Source: Pycnococcus provasolii
Taxonomy: Eukaryota > Chlorophyta > Pseudoscourfieldiophyceae > Pseudoscourfieldiales
DNA length: 64,000 nt
Direction: 5' to 3'
Assembly (NCBI GenBank): GCA_049487715.1
Contig: CP150572.1
Coordinates: forward strand, 310,001 to 374,000
Shown piece by piece: positions 1-11,378 of this stretch (its first letter is position 1; each line of letters starts with the position of its first letter). The notes under the pieces were generated by a model that was not told where the DNA came from, did not search any database, and was given only the letters and a program-made list of their open reading frames with translations. Position numbers and translations under genes: made by a program.

Positions 1-344
1 TACTCAACTACAACGCTACGGACGACGCTCTCGACGCCGCAAGGAACGTCAAGGTGGTGCTCGACAACGATAGCCTAGCGTCGTACACGATAACGGGCTG
101 GACGCGCAGTACGACTCTTCTCACGCTCTTCTCGGCGCGCGGCGACACCATCGAGTTCGCGGCGTCGGACGGCAAGATGGTCGTGCGGTCGTCCGACGGC
201 ACGGTGCTTGCGGGAGACAACAAAAACACGCCGACCGGCCGTCGACTCCACCAATTTGGGTTCTTCGGTACAGCATTTGCGACTTACACAGCCTCTACCA
301 CGACGCAAACGTCATCAGCATGGGGTAGTATTGGGGGGAAATAA
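1..344 (+). CDS. 3' end of an unidentified protein gene (partial)
   Basis: The reading frame is open from the left window edge (first full codon at base 3) and stops at 342-344, so only about 113 C-terminal residues are visible. They are polar and contain short beta-like stretches such as VVLDNDSL and TIEFAASDGKMVV, followed by a Thr/Ser-rich tail. No cysteines, membrane segments or recognisable domain are seen. The last 40 or so residues lie between two copies of a 30-bp direct repeat (219-248 and 343-372), and the stop codon falls at the start of the second copy. The natural C-terminus may therefore have been altered by a local duplication. The family is unknown to me. Confidence 0.45.
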   Translation, partial: LNYNATDDALDAARNVKVVLDNDSLASYTITGWTRSTTLLTLFSARGDTIEFAASDGKMVVRSSDGTVLAGDNKNTPTGRRLHQFGFFGTAFATYTASTTTQTSSAWGSIGGK

Positions 345-372
345 CAAAAACACGCCGACCGGCCGTCGACTC
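219..372. repeat. 30-bp direct repeat pair
   Basis: The stretch beginning AACAAAAACACGCCGACCGG is present at 219-248 and again at 343-372, 124 bp apart and identical. The first copy is coding, in frame with the partial gene. The second overlaps its stop codon. It looks like a recent local duplication. Confidence 0.85.
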
Positions 373-634
373 GAAGGCATAGTTGAGTTGTAAAGCGACA
401 TGACGATGAACGACTGGACGTGACGGACGCTCAGCTGAGGGCGTTTTGCAGTAACCCTAAGTTGTTGTCCGTGGGTTAAATTAAAACAAAAACATGGGAA
501 AGGTTACATGAACAAGACGGGGTGTGTCAGAAACATGTTAATCATTTCTCTACTACTACTCACCTCCATACAAAATAATGTCCGTGAACCGTTTCTGCCT
601 CATCTTCGTCCTCCAAGACGATCGGTTGATGCGA

Positions 635-1054
635 CTATGCATTGGTGATGAGTCGCCCCTCTTCCAACGTCCTATTTCCCGTGCGGCCGCTCCTCTGCGC
701 GTGCCGCATCGCCGCCGTGGTTTCCAAGGCGCGCTGCAAGGAGAACAAGCGCACGGACGCCACGTGGTCGTAGACGATGTACCCGCCGAACAGGCCGTGG
801 TAAGCGCTCGGAACCGCACCATCTGACACTTGCGGTCCGCCGCGGCGCTGAGCTGTCAGCTCCGTATCCAGTCGCAACTGCTGGCCGTTGTGCACTCGCA
901 TGATCGCGCGGTAGGCGTGAGGCAGCGCTCCGCCCAGGCGCCCCTCGAGGTGCGGGTAGAGCGCCTCGAGCTGCCTCGCGGCTTCGTTGAGCTCCTCCTC
1001 GGTGGCACCCGGGCGCAGCGACGAGCACGCTGATGAACGCCCGGCTGCGCCGTA
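635..1054 (-). pseudogene. FBXO3/SKIP16-like SMI1/KNR4 domain fragment (remnant or lone exon)
   Basis: On the minus strand a frame ending at 635 encodes an acidic helical start (PGATEEELNEAARQLEAL), then YRAIMRVHNGQQL, then a GLFGG segment with a hydrophobic follow-on. This order matches the SMI1/KNR4 (SUKH) domain in FBXO3/SKIP16-type F-box proteins, where the motifs are typically a P-G-x-x-x-x-D/E-L start, YR-x-x-x-R-x-HNGQ and GL-x-G. No F-box precedes it and no ApaG domain follows, and an in-frame stop lies close upstream. It is either one exon of a gene whose other exons I cannot see or a remnant. The domain call rests on motif order recalled for the family. Confidence 0.45.
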
Positions 1055-1763
1055 CTACTACTCGCATGACTGTTTTCTGTAACTTCAGTGGTTACGCGCG
1101 CATGACCCGCCGTGTCCTTGGGACGAAGAGACGTGCGCGTATGCAGCGTAGACCACCCAAGAGGCTTGCCCGACCACCAGTAGTACGGGCCAAGACGACC
1201 TGGCATGACCCCACCGCAGGGACCACTTACAATTGACCTGCCCGCTTTACATTTTAGACTGTACAGCTTCGGCGTCCCTGGCAAGTAGAGATAAATGGCA
1301 AGACGGAGAGGGCGTCACGTGGCCGACTGCCGAGTCTCGGATGCAGGCAAAAGGCCCTACTATGGGGACTACCGCGCACCCTATCAGTCAATCAATCAAT
1401 CGCGTCTCTGGCCTCCCGTGGTCGGGTGTCCCGGCCGTCTTCACTCAGTACAAAGGAAGAGCGGCATGGCGGCGTCCACGGAGCCCACGCACGAGTGATG
1501 TTATTGCGGTGCGCCAGATGTCTAGTTAAGATGCTCAGCAAGAAGGTCCTAGGAGTAAGTTGCACTGCAGGGACCAGGGGTTGGATGGCGACATGGTGGC
1601 GACGGGAAAATCAGTTGAAGACGCGGAGTTGAAGACCTATGTTCCAAAAGGAGCATAAAGGTAGGGAGCAGGCGGCCTATGAGGCTTTGTCGCGCCCTTA
1701 AAGGTGGTACCAGGCTGTGCTTTCAGTTTTCAGTGCTGCTGTTGTGCCTTGGCCTCCCGCTAT

Positions 1764-2141
1764 TACCAAACTCCGGCCAGAAAAAAATGTTCCCCCCCCC
1801 CGTCAGGGCATACCACCCAGAAACATGTGCTTGCAAACCCATGGAAAAGTGAAACACCCTTCGCCACAACCACAATCTACAACGGAAAACTAAGAAAACT
1901 TTCGAAAAAAAATAACAGGTGAAAATGGACTAAATGTTTGTTCTTCCCTTCCAGGTTTCCCTGGGGGAAAGGCAAGTGACACCTGCAGGTGACCGTTTGA
2001 ATTCGTCGAGGACAGGGGAACAAGTGGACCAAACCTGCCGTCTTGGCACCATGTAATAGGACAAAAATATATCGATGGTACCCCGTTCATTGGGTGGTAG
2101 AAGGGGGGGGGGGACATTTTTTTCTGGCCGGAGGTTTGGTA
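1764..2141. repeat. Foldback: ~38-bp inverted repeat with poly-C/poly-G outer ends
   Basis: The left arm (1764-1801) reads TACCAAACTCCGGCCAG, A-rich, then a C run. The right arm (2103-2141) is its near-perfect reverse complement: G run, T run, CTGGCCGGAGG, TTTGGTA. The arms are about 300 bp apart and the right arm runs directly into a TTAGGG-like tract. It could be a small MITE-like foldback element. No coding capacity is seen between the arms. Confidence 0.65.
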
Positions 2142-2186
2142 GGGTTATTAGGGTTAGTAGGGTTATTAGGGTTATTAGGGTTATTG
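2136..2186 (+). repeat. Degenerate interstitial telomere-like tract
   Basis: About seven imperfect units of the form TAGGGTTAT or TAGGGTTAG, related to TTAGGG. The tract ends exactly where dispersed repeat family A begins (GGCGCGCGTGTCACGCAAG at about 2187). Confidence 0.8.
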
Positions 2187-2345
2187 GCGCGCGTGTCACG
2201 CAAGTAGAGGAGCGGGAGAGGGGAAGGAGTTCCTCCTGCTGGGGGAGGCGGTTCGTTGGGCTTCCAGGAAGCGAAGGGAGGGGGATGCATGGGAGAGAGG
2301 AGATCGGGCTGCTTGATCGTACCGGTTGGGGAGCCAAGAGCGGCG
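2187..2345 (+). repeat. Dispersed repeat family A, copy 1 (no hairpin)
   Basis: This copy shares GGAAGGAGTTCCTCCTGCTG, GATGCATGGGAG and GCTTGATCGTACCGGTTGGG with copies near 6680-6955 and 16929-17168, all in the same orientation. It diverges after GGGGAGCCA and lacks the palindrome carried by the other two. It also carries a short G run after CTGCTGG. Confidence 0.8.
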
Positions 2346-2969
2346 GAAAGCACGAACGAATCATTGACACATTATGGTCACATGTCCTCGCTGCTCAGAA
2401 AGCAGGAAATGTCGCCATCAAGTACTGGCCATTGTTTCTCAAAACCGTCGCCACCGTCTACAACAACAAACAAGCTTCACGACCCGCTGGTCTTTATTCC
2501 CCGATCGCTCCTCCCCTCCCCCCCCCTGGATTGGAGCGAGCTTGCTTGCACTGTGCCCTCCAATGGGACCTCTTTGTGCAAGACGGCACCCACCCTAGTG
2601 AATTCCAGAACGGGCCACGAAACTGCCACGAAACGAAGGCGAGGTTCGAAGAGCAGGAGACCGTTGGTCGGTCGTTGTGAGAGGCGACCTGTTTGTTGCC
2701 TGTGTGTTTACATATACATGTGTTCGTTCCCCTTCCTTCCTCCTTGGGTCCCGGGACCCTCCTGGGGGCTCCCAGTAACCAGGGAGTCGTACTTCCTACT
2801 ATCCTAGTGGCCGTGGTTATCAGTAGTGCATCTACTGTAGTTCTTACTGTACCGGGTACTTCTAGTCCCCCTTCCCTTCCCGACTGACGGCCGGTCCCCT
2901 TTGTCGGCCCTTTGACGTCCTGTCGTCCCAGTTGTCTCACCTTGAAGACCTTAACGAGGTTGGTTCGTC

Positions 2970-5900
2970 ATGATGACTGCGAAGACTTCTTTTCCTAAGG
3001 TGAAGATGGCTCCAGCTTCTTTCCTCTTGGTGCTGCTCGCGTTACAAGCGCCGCTCGTGGTACAAGCGCAGATACCGACGTCTTACACTTCACCTACCGA
3101 AGGGTCGATTCGCCTCGTGAACGGACAAACTCTGTCCGAGGGTCGCTTAGAAATATGGTTGGCATCGCAGGGATCATGGGGAACCGTGTGCGACGACAGC
3201 TTTGACAACGTTGATGCGTCGGTGGTGTGCGCACAACTTGGCTACACCGGTGGTACACAAAAGCAAAGCGCTTTTTTCGGAGAGGGTGTTCCAGGGCAAA
3301 ACGGTCTTGGCACGAACAAGAATGGCATCTACATGGACGACGTGGCCTGCGCTGGCGGAGAGGCGAACTTACTTGCGTGCGGCTACATCAACAAAGTAGG
3401 TGGCACGGTTGATTTCTCGGGAGGTGTTCACAACTGCGAACACTCTGAAGACGTAGGCGTGTGCTGCACGGACAACGGGGTGGCCTCCCCGTGCACTGGT
3501 CCCCCCACCATGACGTTCTCTTACGTGTCTTCCACTTCACCGACCGAAGGGTCGATTCGCCTCGTGAATGGACATTTACCGTCCGAGGGTCGCTTAGAAA
3601 TATGGTTGGCATCGCAGGGATCATGGGGAACCGTGTGCGACGACAGCTTTGGAAGCGCTGATGCGTCGGTGGTGTGCGCACAACTTGGCTACACCGGTGG
3701 TACAAGTAAAAACAACGCTTATTTCGGAGAGGGTGTAGCAGGGCAAAACGGTCTTGGCACGATCTATAATGGCATCTACATGGACGACGTGGCCTGCGCT
3801 GGCGGAGAGGCGAACTTACTTGCGTGCGGCTACAACAACAAAGTAGGTGGCACGGTGGACTTAACAACCCAGCCGTATTCTAACAACTGCGGTCATGATG
3901 ATGATGTAGGCGTGTGCTGCACGGACAACGGGGTGGCCTCCCCGTGCTTAGGTCATTGGGCAATGACCCCTTACATGCACCATAGTCTTGCTTCCTCGCC
4001 CGGCGCACAGAGGGGTGCCAAGGGTGGCGCATACTATGCAACGGGCACTTCCTTCTCCATCAGCTGGACGACGACGACGGCTCCTAGCGCTACGAGCGAC
4101 CCGATGAATTCGTTATGCTATTGCAATATGCGCGCGAGCCGGTACCAGTTTGCAGGTCTCGTCGATTTCACGGGTGTTAGCAACTACGGCACGACCAGCC
4201 ACTTTGGTGCGGCTGACACGTATACGGACTCATTTCATCAAACATATAGTTTCGACTGGCAGACGTGCGGCACAGCGGGCGGAACCTCACACACCTACAA
4301 CACGGGCACGCTCCCAGAGGGTTACTACGTGTTCTCGGTTACCTGCGCAAGGTGGGACATCACAGCCCTTTCGGCGGATGTTGCTGAGGGCGCGTTCAAC
4401 TACGCGTTCAAGGTTGACAATGTCGCGCCATCCTCAGCCATCACACAATCGGGCGGCGCCTCAACGTTTGATCCGTCCCCAAACTCGGGCAACGGCTACT
4501 ACAACGGTTTGTTCAGCTTTGATCTCTCGGCGACGGACTACTACGGCACCGTCCCGTATACGACGCAGAACAAGGTCGGGTGCGCCGCCACAGGTACCTT
4601 CAACGTTGCGGACGATCCTAATACTGCTGCCACGGAGGCTGTCGCCTGCGAGTACTCATACATGACATACATGTGCGCAGTGGACAACGGTGCGTACGCC
4701 GCGTGCGGAGGCACAACCTCTACTCTCTCCGTTGCAACTTTCACGACAGCCCAGCTTTTGGCAGGCGAACACGTTCTCCGCGTCAAGGCGATAGACAACG
4801 CAGGAAACACGGAGACGTATCCATCCTTCTACTCGTTCTCCGTGCGCCCGCACGCGAAGAACGCCGGATGCACATTCCGCTACGACCTCGACTCCGCAGG
4901 GTACACGAGCCTGGGAAGCACGGCTACGAAGACGCTCTCTGGACTTACGGATGGCTCGCACACGTTCGGGGTGCTTGCGGTGGACTCGGTATCCAACGTT
5001 GGCACGGCGCAGAGCTTCACGTGGACGGTGGACACAACGCCGCCAACGGCTACCATCACAAAGACGTGGTCCGCGCAGAACAACCCGACTTCCACCGCCG
5101 GAGTGTTCACGTGGAGCTTCAGCGAGGCGGGATCGTACTCCAAGTACTCGACGGACGGAACGACGTACACGATGCCTGGAACGCTCACGGCGACGACCGT
5201 GACGCTTGCGGCGAACACATTCCCCATCGGTTCGCGATCCTTCAAGGTGTACGGCGTGGACCTGCTCGGAAATGCCGGATCAGCTGCCACGGACTCGTTC
5301 ACGGTCGAGCCAATCGACACTGCTATCAGCACGACGGGTGACTATGCATGCTCGAGCACTATGTCGTCGGCGATTTCTTCCTCCTCCGTGACGTATAGCA
5401 TCACTGCGACAATTGACCAGAACGCCGCGGTGTCTGATTACACGTACATGTACAAGCTCGACAGCGGAAGCTGGAAGCAGGGCGTTACCTTCCCCGCATT
5501 TGGAATCAAGGGCCTTTCGGAAGGCGTTCACCAGGTTGAGGCGAAGGCGTACACGTCCGGTGGCGTGGTGGACCCCACACCGGCGTGCAGGATGTTCGTC
5601 ATCGACATGACGGCGCCGGTGACGACGATCACCGCGCCGGGTGCCTCGAGCCAGGGTGCCACCGCCACGTTCGGCGGTAAGGTGACGGATGCCAACATCA
5701 TGGCGACGGGCGGAACGACGTACCGCGTGGAGAAGGTTGGCGACGCGAGCTTTTCAAGCGTCTCGGGCTCGGTGGCCACGGCTGCGGACGGCTCGTTCAC
5801 GATCACGCTGTCGAGCCTGGCTGACGGCCTGTACCAGGTTTACGTGCGCCACACGGACATGGCTGGCAATGTTGGCTCCGAGACGATGGTCGAGTGGACC

Positions 5901-6272
5901 GTCGACACGGCGGTGCCGAACACGATGGTGTCGAGCGGCCCCTCGAGCCCGACTGCGTCTACAACGGCTACTTTCCTCTTCGCGTGCGACGAGCCACCGT
6001 GCACGTACAAGTACAAGGTTGACTCCGCTGACAACTACAGCACGTCGTCCTCGGCGCGCCTCAACCTCTCGAGCATCGCGAGTGGCATTCACACGATCGA
6101 GGTGCACGCGATCGACGTGGCAGGCAACGAGGATATTTCCGCGGCTGCGTACACGTGGACAGTTTTCGACGCGACGGCGTTTGAAGAACTAAAGAAGAGG
6201 GCCAAGTTCACCATGGAGGGCGCAGCCCCATTTGAGTTTTCTCCTCCAGACTTGAACTACGTGCATCTTTGA
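2970..6272 (+). CDS. Secreted protein with two SRCR domains and VDTTPP-type Ig-like repeats
   Basis: A single 1100-residue frame. Residues 1-34 form a basic start and a hydrophobic core ending VVQAQ, a typical signal peptide. Two scavenger-receptor cysteine-rich domains follow, at about 46-168 and 195-318. Each has the family signatures GTVCDDSF, DASVVCAQLGY, DDVACAGGEANLLAC and DVGVCC. The rest is an ectodomain of repeated beta-sandwich-like units marked by LDNVAPSS/VDNVAPSS, VDTTPPTATIT, IDMTAPVTTI and VDTAVPNTMV. There is no transmembrane segment, so it is probably a wall or extracellular-matrix protein; SRCR domains usually bind ligands or Ca2+. The two SRCR modules are almost identical in DNA with a 447-bp period. 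The C-terminal part (about 4660-6170) is nearly identical to the gene at 33180-35579. The first ATG of the run at 2970 was chosen. Confidence 0.9.
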   Translation: MMTAKTSFPKVKMAPASFLLVLLALQAPLVVQAQIPTSYTSPTEGSIRLVNGQTLSEGRLEIWLASQGSWGTVCDDSFDNVDASVVCAQLGYTGGTQKQSAFFGEGVPGQNGLGTNKNGIYMDDVACAGGEANLLACGYINKVGGTVDFSGGVHNCEHSEDVGVCCTDNGVASPCTGPPTMTFSYVSSTSPTEGSIRLVNGHLPSEGRLEIWLASQGSWGTVCDDSFGSADASVVCAQLGYTGGTSKNNAYFGEGVAGQNGLGTIYNGIYMDDVACAGGEANLLACGYNNKVGGTVDLTTQPYSNNCGHDDDVGVCCTDNGVASPCLGHWAMTPYMHHSLASSPGAQRGAKGGAYYATGTSFSISWTTTTAPSATSDPMNSLCYCNMRASRYQFAGLVDFTGVSNYGTTSHFGAADTYTDSFHQTYSFDWQTCGTAGGTSHTYNTGTLPEGYYVFSVTCARWDITALSADVAEGAFNYAFKVDNVAPSSAITQSGGASTFDPSPNSGNGYYNGLFSFDLSATDYYGTVPYTTQNKVGCAATGTFNVADDPNTAATEAVACEYSYMTYMCAVDNGAYAACGGTTSTLSVATFTTAQLLAGEHVLRVKAIDNAGNTETYPSFYSFSVRPHAKNAGCTFRYDLDSAGYTSLGSTATKTLSGLTDGSHTFGVLAVDSVSNVGTAQSFTWTVDTTPPTATITKTWSAQNNPTSTAGVFTWSFSEAGSYSKYSTDGTTYTMPGTLTATTVTLAANTFPIGSRSFKVYGVDLLGNAGSAATDSFTVEPIDTAISTTGDYACSSTMSSAISSSSVTYSITATIDQNAAVSDYTYMYKLDSGSWKQGVTFPAFGIKGLSEGVHQVEAKAYTSGGVVDPTPACRMFVIDMTAPVTTITAPGASSQGATATFGGKVTDANIMATGGTTYRVEKVGDASFSSVSGSVATAADGSFTITLSSLADGLYQVYVRHTDMAGNVGSETMVEWTVDTAVPNTMVSSGPSSPTASTTATFLFACDEPPCTYKYKVDSADNYSTSSSARLNLSSIASGIHTIEVHAIDVAGNEDISAAAYTWTVFDATAFEELKKRAKFTMEGAAPFEFSPPDLNYVHL

Positions 6273-6679
6273 TTCCGTAAGTTTAGGGAACCGTGGGATT
6301 TGGCGAATACTTGACGGTAATACTTTGTTCACACATCAATATCACAAGGATCAGTCATGCTCCCCCCCCTCTCGCCTGGTACCTTCTTCGGTTCTACTGG
6401 CATTCCCCGTCGGTACCTAATTTCTCGCAGCTCTCTCTCTGCCCGTGAGGTCCATTTCACACGAATTTCCTATGTGCCAGCACCTCATTTCTCGCAGCTC
6501 TCTCTCTGCCCGTAAGGGTGGGCGTGCGCGTTTCGCTGAAAGGGCTGGTGACGTGCGCCCAGCGTCCGAGCCAGCTGCTCGCGCACTCGAAAGGCGCGCA
6601 CAGCGAGAAGCCGGAGGAGGCTAGGCGTCGGCTGGAGCAGATGCTCGTCCCGGAGCGCGCGCGTTGCTTGGAGCTGTTC

Positions 6680-6955
6680 GCGCGTCGGGTCCCTCGGGAG
6701 AGGGGAAGGAGTTCCTCCTGCTGGGGGGGGGGGGGGGGGGGGAAGTTCGTTAGGCTTCCAAGGGAAGGGAAGGGGGGGGGGGGGGGGGGGATGCATGGGA
6801 GAGAGGAGATCGGGCTGCTTGATCGTACCGGTTGGGGAGCCATCTTAGGCCGGAAGCACCTCCCGACCGCGTTTGGGTCGTTTGAGGGAAAACGACCCAA
6901 ACGCGGTCGGGAACCGAAAAGGAGCAACGATGGGGTCCCGTTTCTCCCTGGTGAA
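6680..6955 (+). repeat. Dispersed repeat family A, copy 2, with 23-bp perfect palindrome
   Basis: Same core as the 2187 copy, with expanded poly-G tracts (about 6722-6742 and 6772-6790). It continues into a perfect inverted repeat: 6861-6883 pairs with 6890-6912 (23 bp) around the six-base loop GAGGGA. The arm starts TCCCGACCGCGTTTGGGTCG. Beyond the palindrome the copy shares CGATGGGGTCCCGTTTC with a fragment near 22270. Confidence 0.85.
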
Positions 6956-8170
6956 CCACTCTGCCTTGCCCCGGTGTGGACCGAGCGAGCAACCAACCCT
7001 TCTGGATTGCAACGAGGCACCAATGCGCACAAGTAAGTGAACAAAAACTAGCGGGCCGTGAAGCGTGGGGCATGACAACTTGTCGCCGCAAAGTTATCAT
7101 TATACTGAGCAGACAGAGCGGCACCGGATTGATACCATTTTGGTCCTGCTTCCTTTTTTGGTCCATTTTGTCTTGATGAGCGCATCAAACCATGAGCGCC
7201 CTGATAATCGTATTTGCCAATTGCTTTGCGGAAAAAACATTTCTGCAGACCATCGAACCACGACGGAAATTTGATCCCCAAAAGTGTTTTCCTTTCGTTA
7301 CTGCCAAAGTCCGGAATCAGGCGGCGACGCTTGCTTTGGCCGGCACTTTTCTCTTGAGCCACCAAGCCTGCACGGTCGCAGCGCTGAGAGCTTTTGGCAA
7401 TGTTACAGGGTCGTAGCCAAGGTTCTTCTCGAGCTTCGCGCGATCCGACAGGCTCACGCGCTTACCCGCGGGTCGTTTTTCCAGAGCGTTTCGTCGCCCC
7501 CTCGAAAACATCTTGGCTGGACATGCCGAGCGTCTCCTCGGAGCAGGACCTGCTGCTCGCGAAACCGTTTGTGCTCCCCCAGGAGGGCTGCGCGCGCTCT
7601 CGACCCGAGGTGCGACCTGCGCGACCGCCGACGGCAAGCAGGTGCACGCGAGCGAGGCGCTGCGGGCGAGCGCCGCGTTCGTCGACGCCGCGCTGCTTCC
7701 GCTCGTGCGCCCGAACCTGAGGCCCGCCGTGAGCGTCTCGCGCGATGCGCGCACCCACTAATCCCGCGTCGACGTTGCGAATGCGATGCCACACGTCCGT
7801 GCGTGACGAGACCCGACCTCGCACAGGCACCGTGGCCGGGTCAGCGGGACGACACGCTCCCTGTCCACGCTGACGTCGAGCCACACGTACGTCTTCTCCC
7901 GAGGTCCGCGAAGCAGCTCCCCCACGCGTGCGAGACGTCGGCGCGCCGGCGGAGATGCGCGTAGCTCTGGTGCTCCTTGCGCGCGAGCGCACGAAGCACT
8001 CGCCGCTCCCTGCGTTCTCCGCCGCGCGTCGCAAAGCGCGGTGGTCAGGGCGACATCCACCCGCCTCCGCACTCCTCGGCCAGGAACTCCTTGGCGGCGC
8101 TCCAGCCGTGCATCGTTCCCTCGCGTGCCCTGACAAACTGCGCAAGCCAGGCGAGCGGCAGTGCGTGGCG

Positions 8171-8345
8171 GGCAGGCACCTTGCCCTGCCCTCGTCCTAG
8201 CCAAATACAGGCCAAAAATGGTCGAGATTGTCAGGGGTGGAGGGTGGAGGTCGGGTTTTGCCAGGGGGAACCGCCTATTCGAATTGTGAAAAGGGATTGA
8301 ACGGTGGGGCTTTGTCGTTCGTATAAAAATGATTGACCCCATGGA
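8171..8345 (+). repeat. Dispersed repeat family B, copy 1
   Basis: CTTGCCCTGCCC, CCAAATACAGGCC and CGTATAAAAATGATTGAC recur in the same order at about 17312-17412, although internal spacing differs. The TATAAAA-like motif hints that a promoter was carried along, but no gene is clearly attached here. Confidence 0.55.
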
Positions 8346-8712
8346 CAGGACAGGACAGAATCGAGAGGGATTCTCCTGGAAGGGGGGGGGGGGGGGGGAG
8401 GAGGCACAACGCGACGGAACGCCCAGCTGAAACACTTGAAGGTTGTGAAAGTGAAAGTTTCGCTTTCCCCAAGCTCAAGGTGAGGAAGTTTGTCCAAGGA
8501 ATCTCCTGTGCCAAACGAGATCGGTTACTGAATATTCGTCTTTTGCTGCACAGATAGAAAGAACTTGTGTCCTAGTGGTGTGAAGTGTGGTGGCGTTGCC
8601 TGGTTGATACGTTGGCGACGAACAGGGAGAGGTAAAAAGTCTAACACGAGGTTATAGGTCGTCAGGTTCCTATAAGGGCCGTCAGGGAAAAGGAACGCTT
8701 GTGCAGGTGATC

Positions 8713-11055
8713 ATGACGAGTCTGCTCATTCAGCCTCGTCGGCCTTGGGCAGTTCGCGTAAGCCTGTTTTGTGTGTTCATTCTTACATATTTTCCTCCAG
8801 GGGCCTTATCGTACGTACAGGAAGGACCTGAATACTCGGCACTTTTTGCTACTGCTGATACGAAAACGGGACCTGGCCAGAGTCGCATGACTCTTGCGGA
8901 TTATGGTGGGGAAGAACTTCTCAAAGACTTTCCCAACGTGTTTGACGACTTCACACTTCTGAAAAAAGACTCGCTTCCATGCCCCGACGACGCAGCTTCA
9001 TCTTGCAAAGCAAATATTTTTTACGAAAAGGATTACAGAATCTGCGCGAAAGATACTGCACCAGAGAGACATCATGCTCCCTGCTTAATGCCGTCCGACT
9101 ATTTGAACTCGATAAACAACAAAACTGGAAAAATGTACAAGTGGACGACGAAGAAGAGGGGTGATAAAGACATTCATGTTTGGGAAGGTCGGATGAACTA
9201 CCGGATGACGGAACAAGAACAAAGTAGACTTCCACTCGACGAACGCGACTATAACAATCCGCCCAACAATCTGGCGATCAATCCTTTTGCACCGGCACCT
9301 TTCCGTTACAGTACACGAAATAGCGCGCAGTGTGCTAGGACGCCGAACGGAAAGTCGTGTCCATCCAGCGAAGCCATGTGCGACGACCATGCTGAAGCTA
9401 AAGATGTCGTAAAGACTTGTTCTAAGTGCAAAAGATGTTATCAATATAGTTGCTGTTCTTCATTTTTCCACAATAGGACAAGAAAATGGAAAAATAGATG
9501 CAGGGATTCTCAAAATGGCCAGGAAAGTACAGTTAGTAAGAATAGACTGGTTGGATCGCGGAGCTTATGCAAGCAACTGACAATTCTTAAGGACATTGGC
9601 TGGTCGTGCGAAATGCCTGCATTGAGTGAATATTGGATGTGGAATGGGAACGGTCTCGTGTGTAGCTCGCGACAAAGACGATTGGCCATCACTTATGATA
9701 CTCCACCTGGTGAGGATTCCATTACCAGGGAATCAACTATCACGTCATATATTTACGCTGATACTTCTTGCAAAAATAATTGTCAAAAACCACCGTGCAG
9801 TGCACATTTTATTGCTTATAACGCTAGCTTAGATCCTGCGACACTACCTTATTTTCGACTTCGAAACAATAATATGCAGCAAATGAGAATGTGTCCACAA
9901 AATAAACCTCTCCTTCTATTAAGAAACACATGTCCAGCAGATATGTGTTACGCATCTGATACACGTCGTTGCTGTGCCGAACCTCAACCGTGCCAAACGG
10001 GTTTTACTGACTACGGAAGAACTGAAAGAAGGAAGTTTTCATGCCCGCAAGATCTTCCGAAAGTATTCAAAAAAGACGCTGCGGGAGTTCTACAGAATTG
10101 CACAGGTGAGAGGTGTACAAATTCTACTGCTGATATTCAAGCATGTTGCCATAAACCGCAACAAAAATGCTCTGATGGATTCTCTGTCCGTCAATGTCCA
10201 AAGGATAAACCAGTTTTGATGTCGGATGAGTTTTGCGCGGATGCGAAATGCCAAGCTACTGATAAAGCATCTTGTTGCACCGCGCAAAAATCGTGTACAT
10301 CTGTGTTTTCGAAAACGACCACGACGACGACGACAGCGGCGGCGACCACCACGACGACGACAGCGGCGGCGACGACGACGACGACAGCGGCGGCGACGAC
10401 GACGACGACAGCGGCGGCGACCACGACGACGACGACAGCGGCGGCGACCACCACGACGACGACAGCGGCGGCGACCACGACGACGACGACAGCGGCGGCG
10501 ACCACGACAACGACAACGACGACAGCGGCGGCGACCACCACGACGACGACGACAGCGGCGGCGACCACGACAACGACAACGACGACAGCGGCGGCGACCA
10601 CCACGACGACGACGACAGCAGCGGCGACCACCACGACGACGACGACAGCGGCGGCGACCACGACCACGACGACGACGACAGCGGCGACCACCACGACGAC
10701 GACGACAGCGGCGGCGACCACCACGACAGCGGCGGCGGTGACCACGACGACAGCGGCGTCGTCACGACGGAAGTTACAGCAGACATACAATCAAGGTCTT
10801 TGCCCTGATAATACTTTCATAATGGAAGATAAGACTGCAGACTGCTCAAGATTTTATCAAAACAACACGGAATACGAGGCGAAATGTACTGCTACTGCTG
10901 CTGAAGCGATCAAATCATGCTGCAGCGAATATTCGTCGCCCCCTCCTCCTCCTCCTCCTCCTCCTCCTCCTCCTCCTCCTTCGCCGCCTCCTTTTCTTCC
11001 TCCATCCCCTCCTCCTGATGCCATGCCGCCTGCACCTCCAGGGCCGCCACCGCCT

Positions 11056-11087
<32 letters not shown>

Positions 11088-11346
11088 TCCTCCTCCTCCC
11101 CCCCCTCCCCCGCCGCCGAACCCGCCGCCGCCGCCGCCGCCGAGCCCGCCGCCGCCCCCGAGCCCGCCGCCTCCACTTCCACCACCTCCTCCTCCGCCGC
11201 CGAGCCCGCCGCCGCCGCCGCCGCCGAGCCCGCCGCCGCCGCCGTGCTATTTCGCTGACTCGAGCACATCAGTATTTGCGAGGTGCTCGCCACCGCCGCC
11301 GATGCCACCGCCTCCACCGCCTAATCCTCCGCCACCGCCTAATCCC

Positions 11347-11378
<32 letters not shown>

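Larger units (their letters stand above)
1055..2969. other. Repeat-rich intergenic region
   Basis: Overlapping short frames on both strands show no convincing protein. The stretch holds an inverted repeat (1764-1801 with 2103-2141), poly-C and poly-G runs, a degenerate TTAGGG tract (2136-2186) and a copy of dispersed repeat family A (2187-2345). From 2346 to 2969 I see no gene. This part presumably carries the promoter and 5' leader of the following SRCR gene. Confidence 0.5.
6273..8712. other. Intergenic region of dispersed repeats with coding-like debris
   Basis: Contents in order: a ~30-bp direct duplication of TTTCTCGCAGCTCTCTCTCT (about 6420 and 6487); family A copy 2 with long poly-G runs and a palindrome; and a GC-rich stretch at 7300-8170 with coding-like but broken frames on both strands (for example minus-strand KTYVWLDVSVDRERVVPL near 7850, and a minus-strand frame ending at 7317). 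I cannot assign these to a family. Repeat family B follows at 8171-8345. The last 150 bp precede the pherophorin-like gene. Confidence 0.45.

Noticed and set aside
7317-8170. Several GC-rich frames on both strands
   Set aside because: Coding-like stretches exist, but they switch frame repeatedly and match nothing I can name. Kept only as debris in the spacer entry.
10191-10808. Asp-Ser-Gly-rich, Arg-rich and Val/Ala-rich frames in the threonine tract
   Set aside because: Shadows of the ACG/GCG coding repeat. Only the frame continuous with both Cys-rich flanks makes sense.
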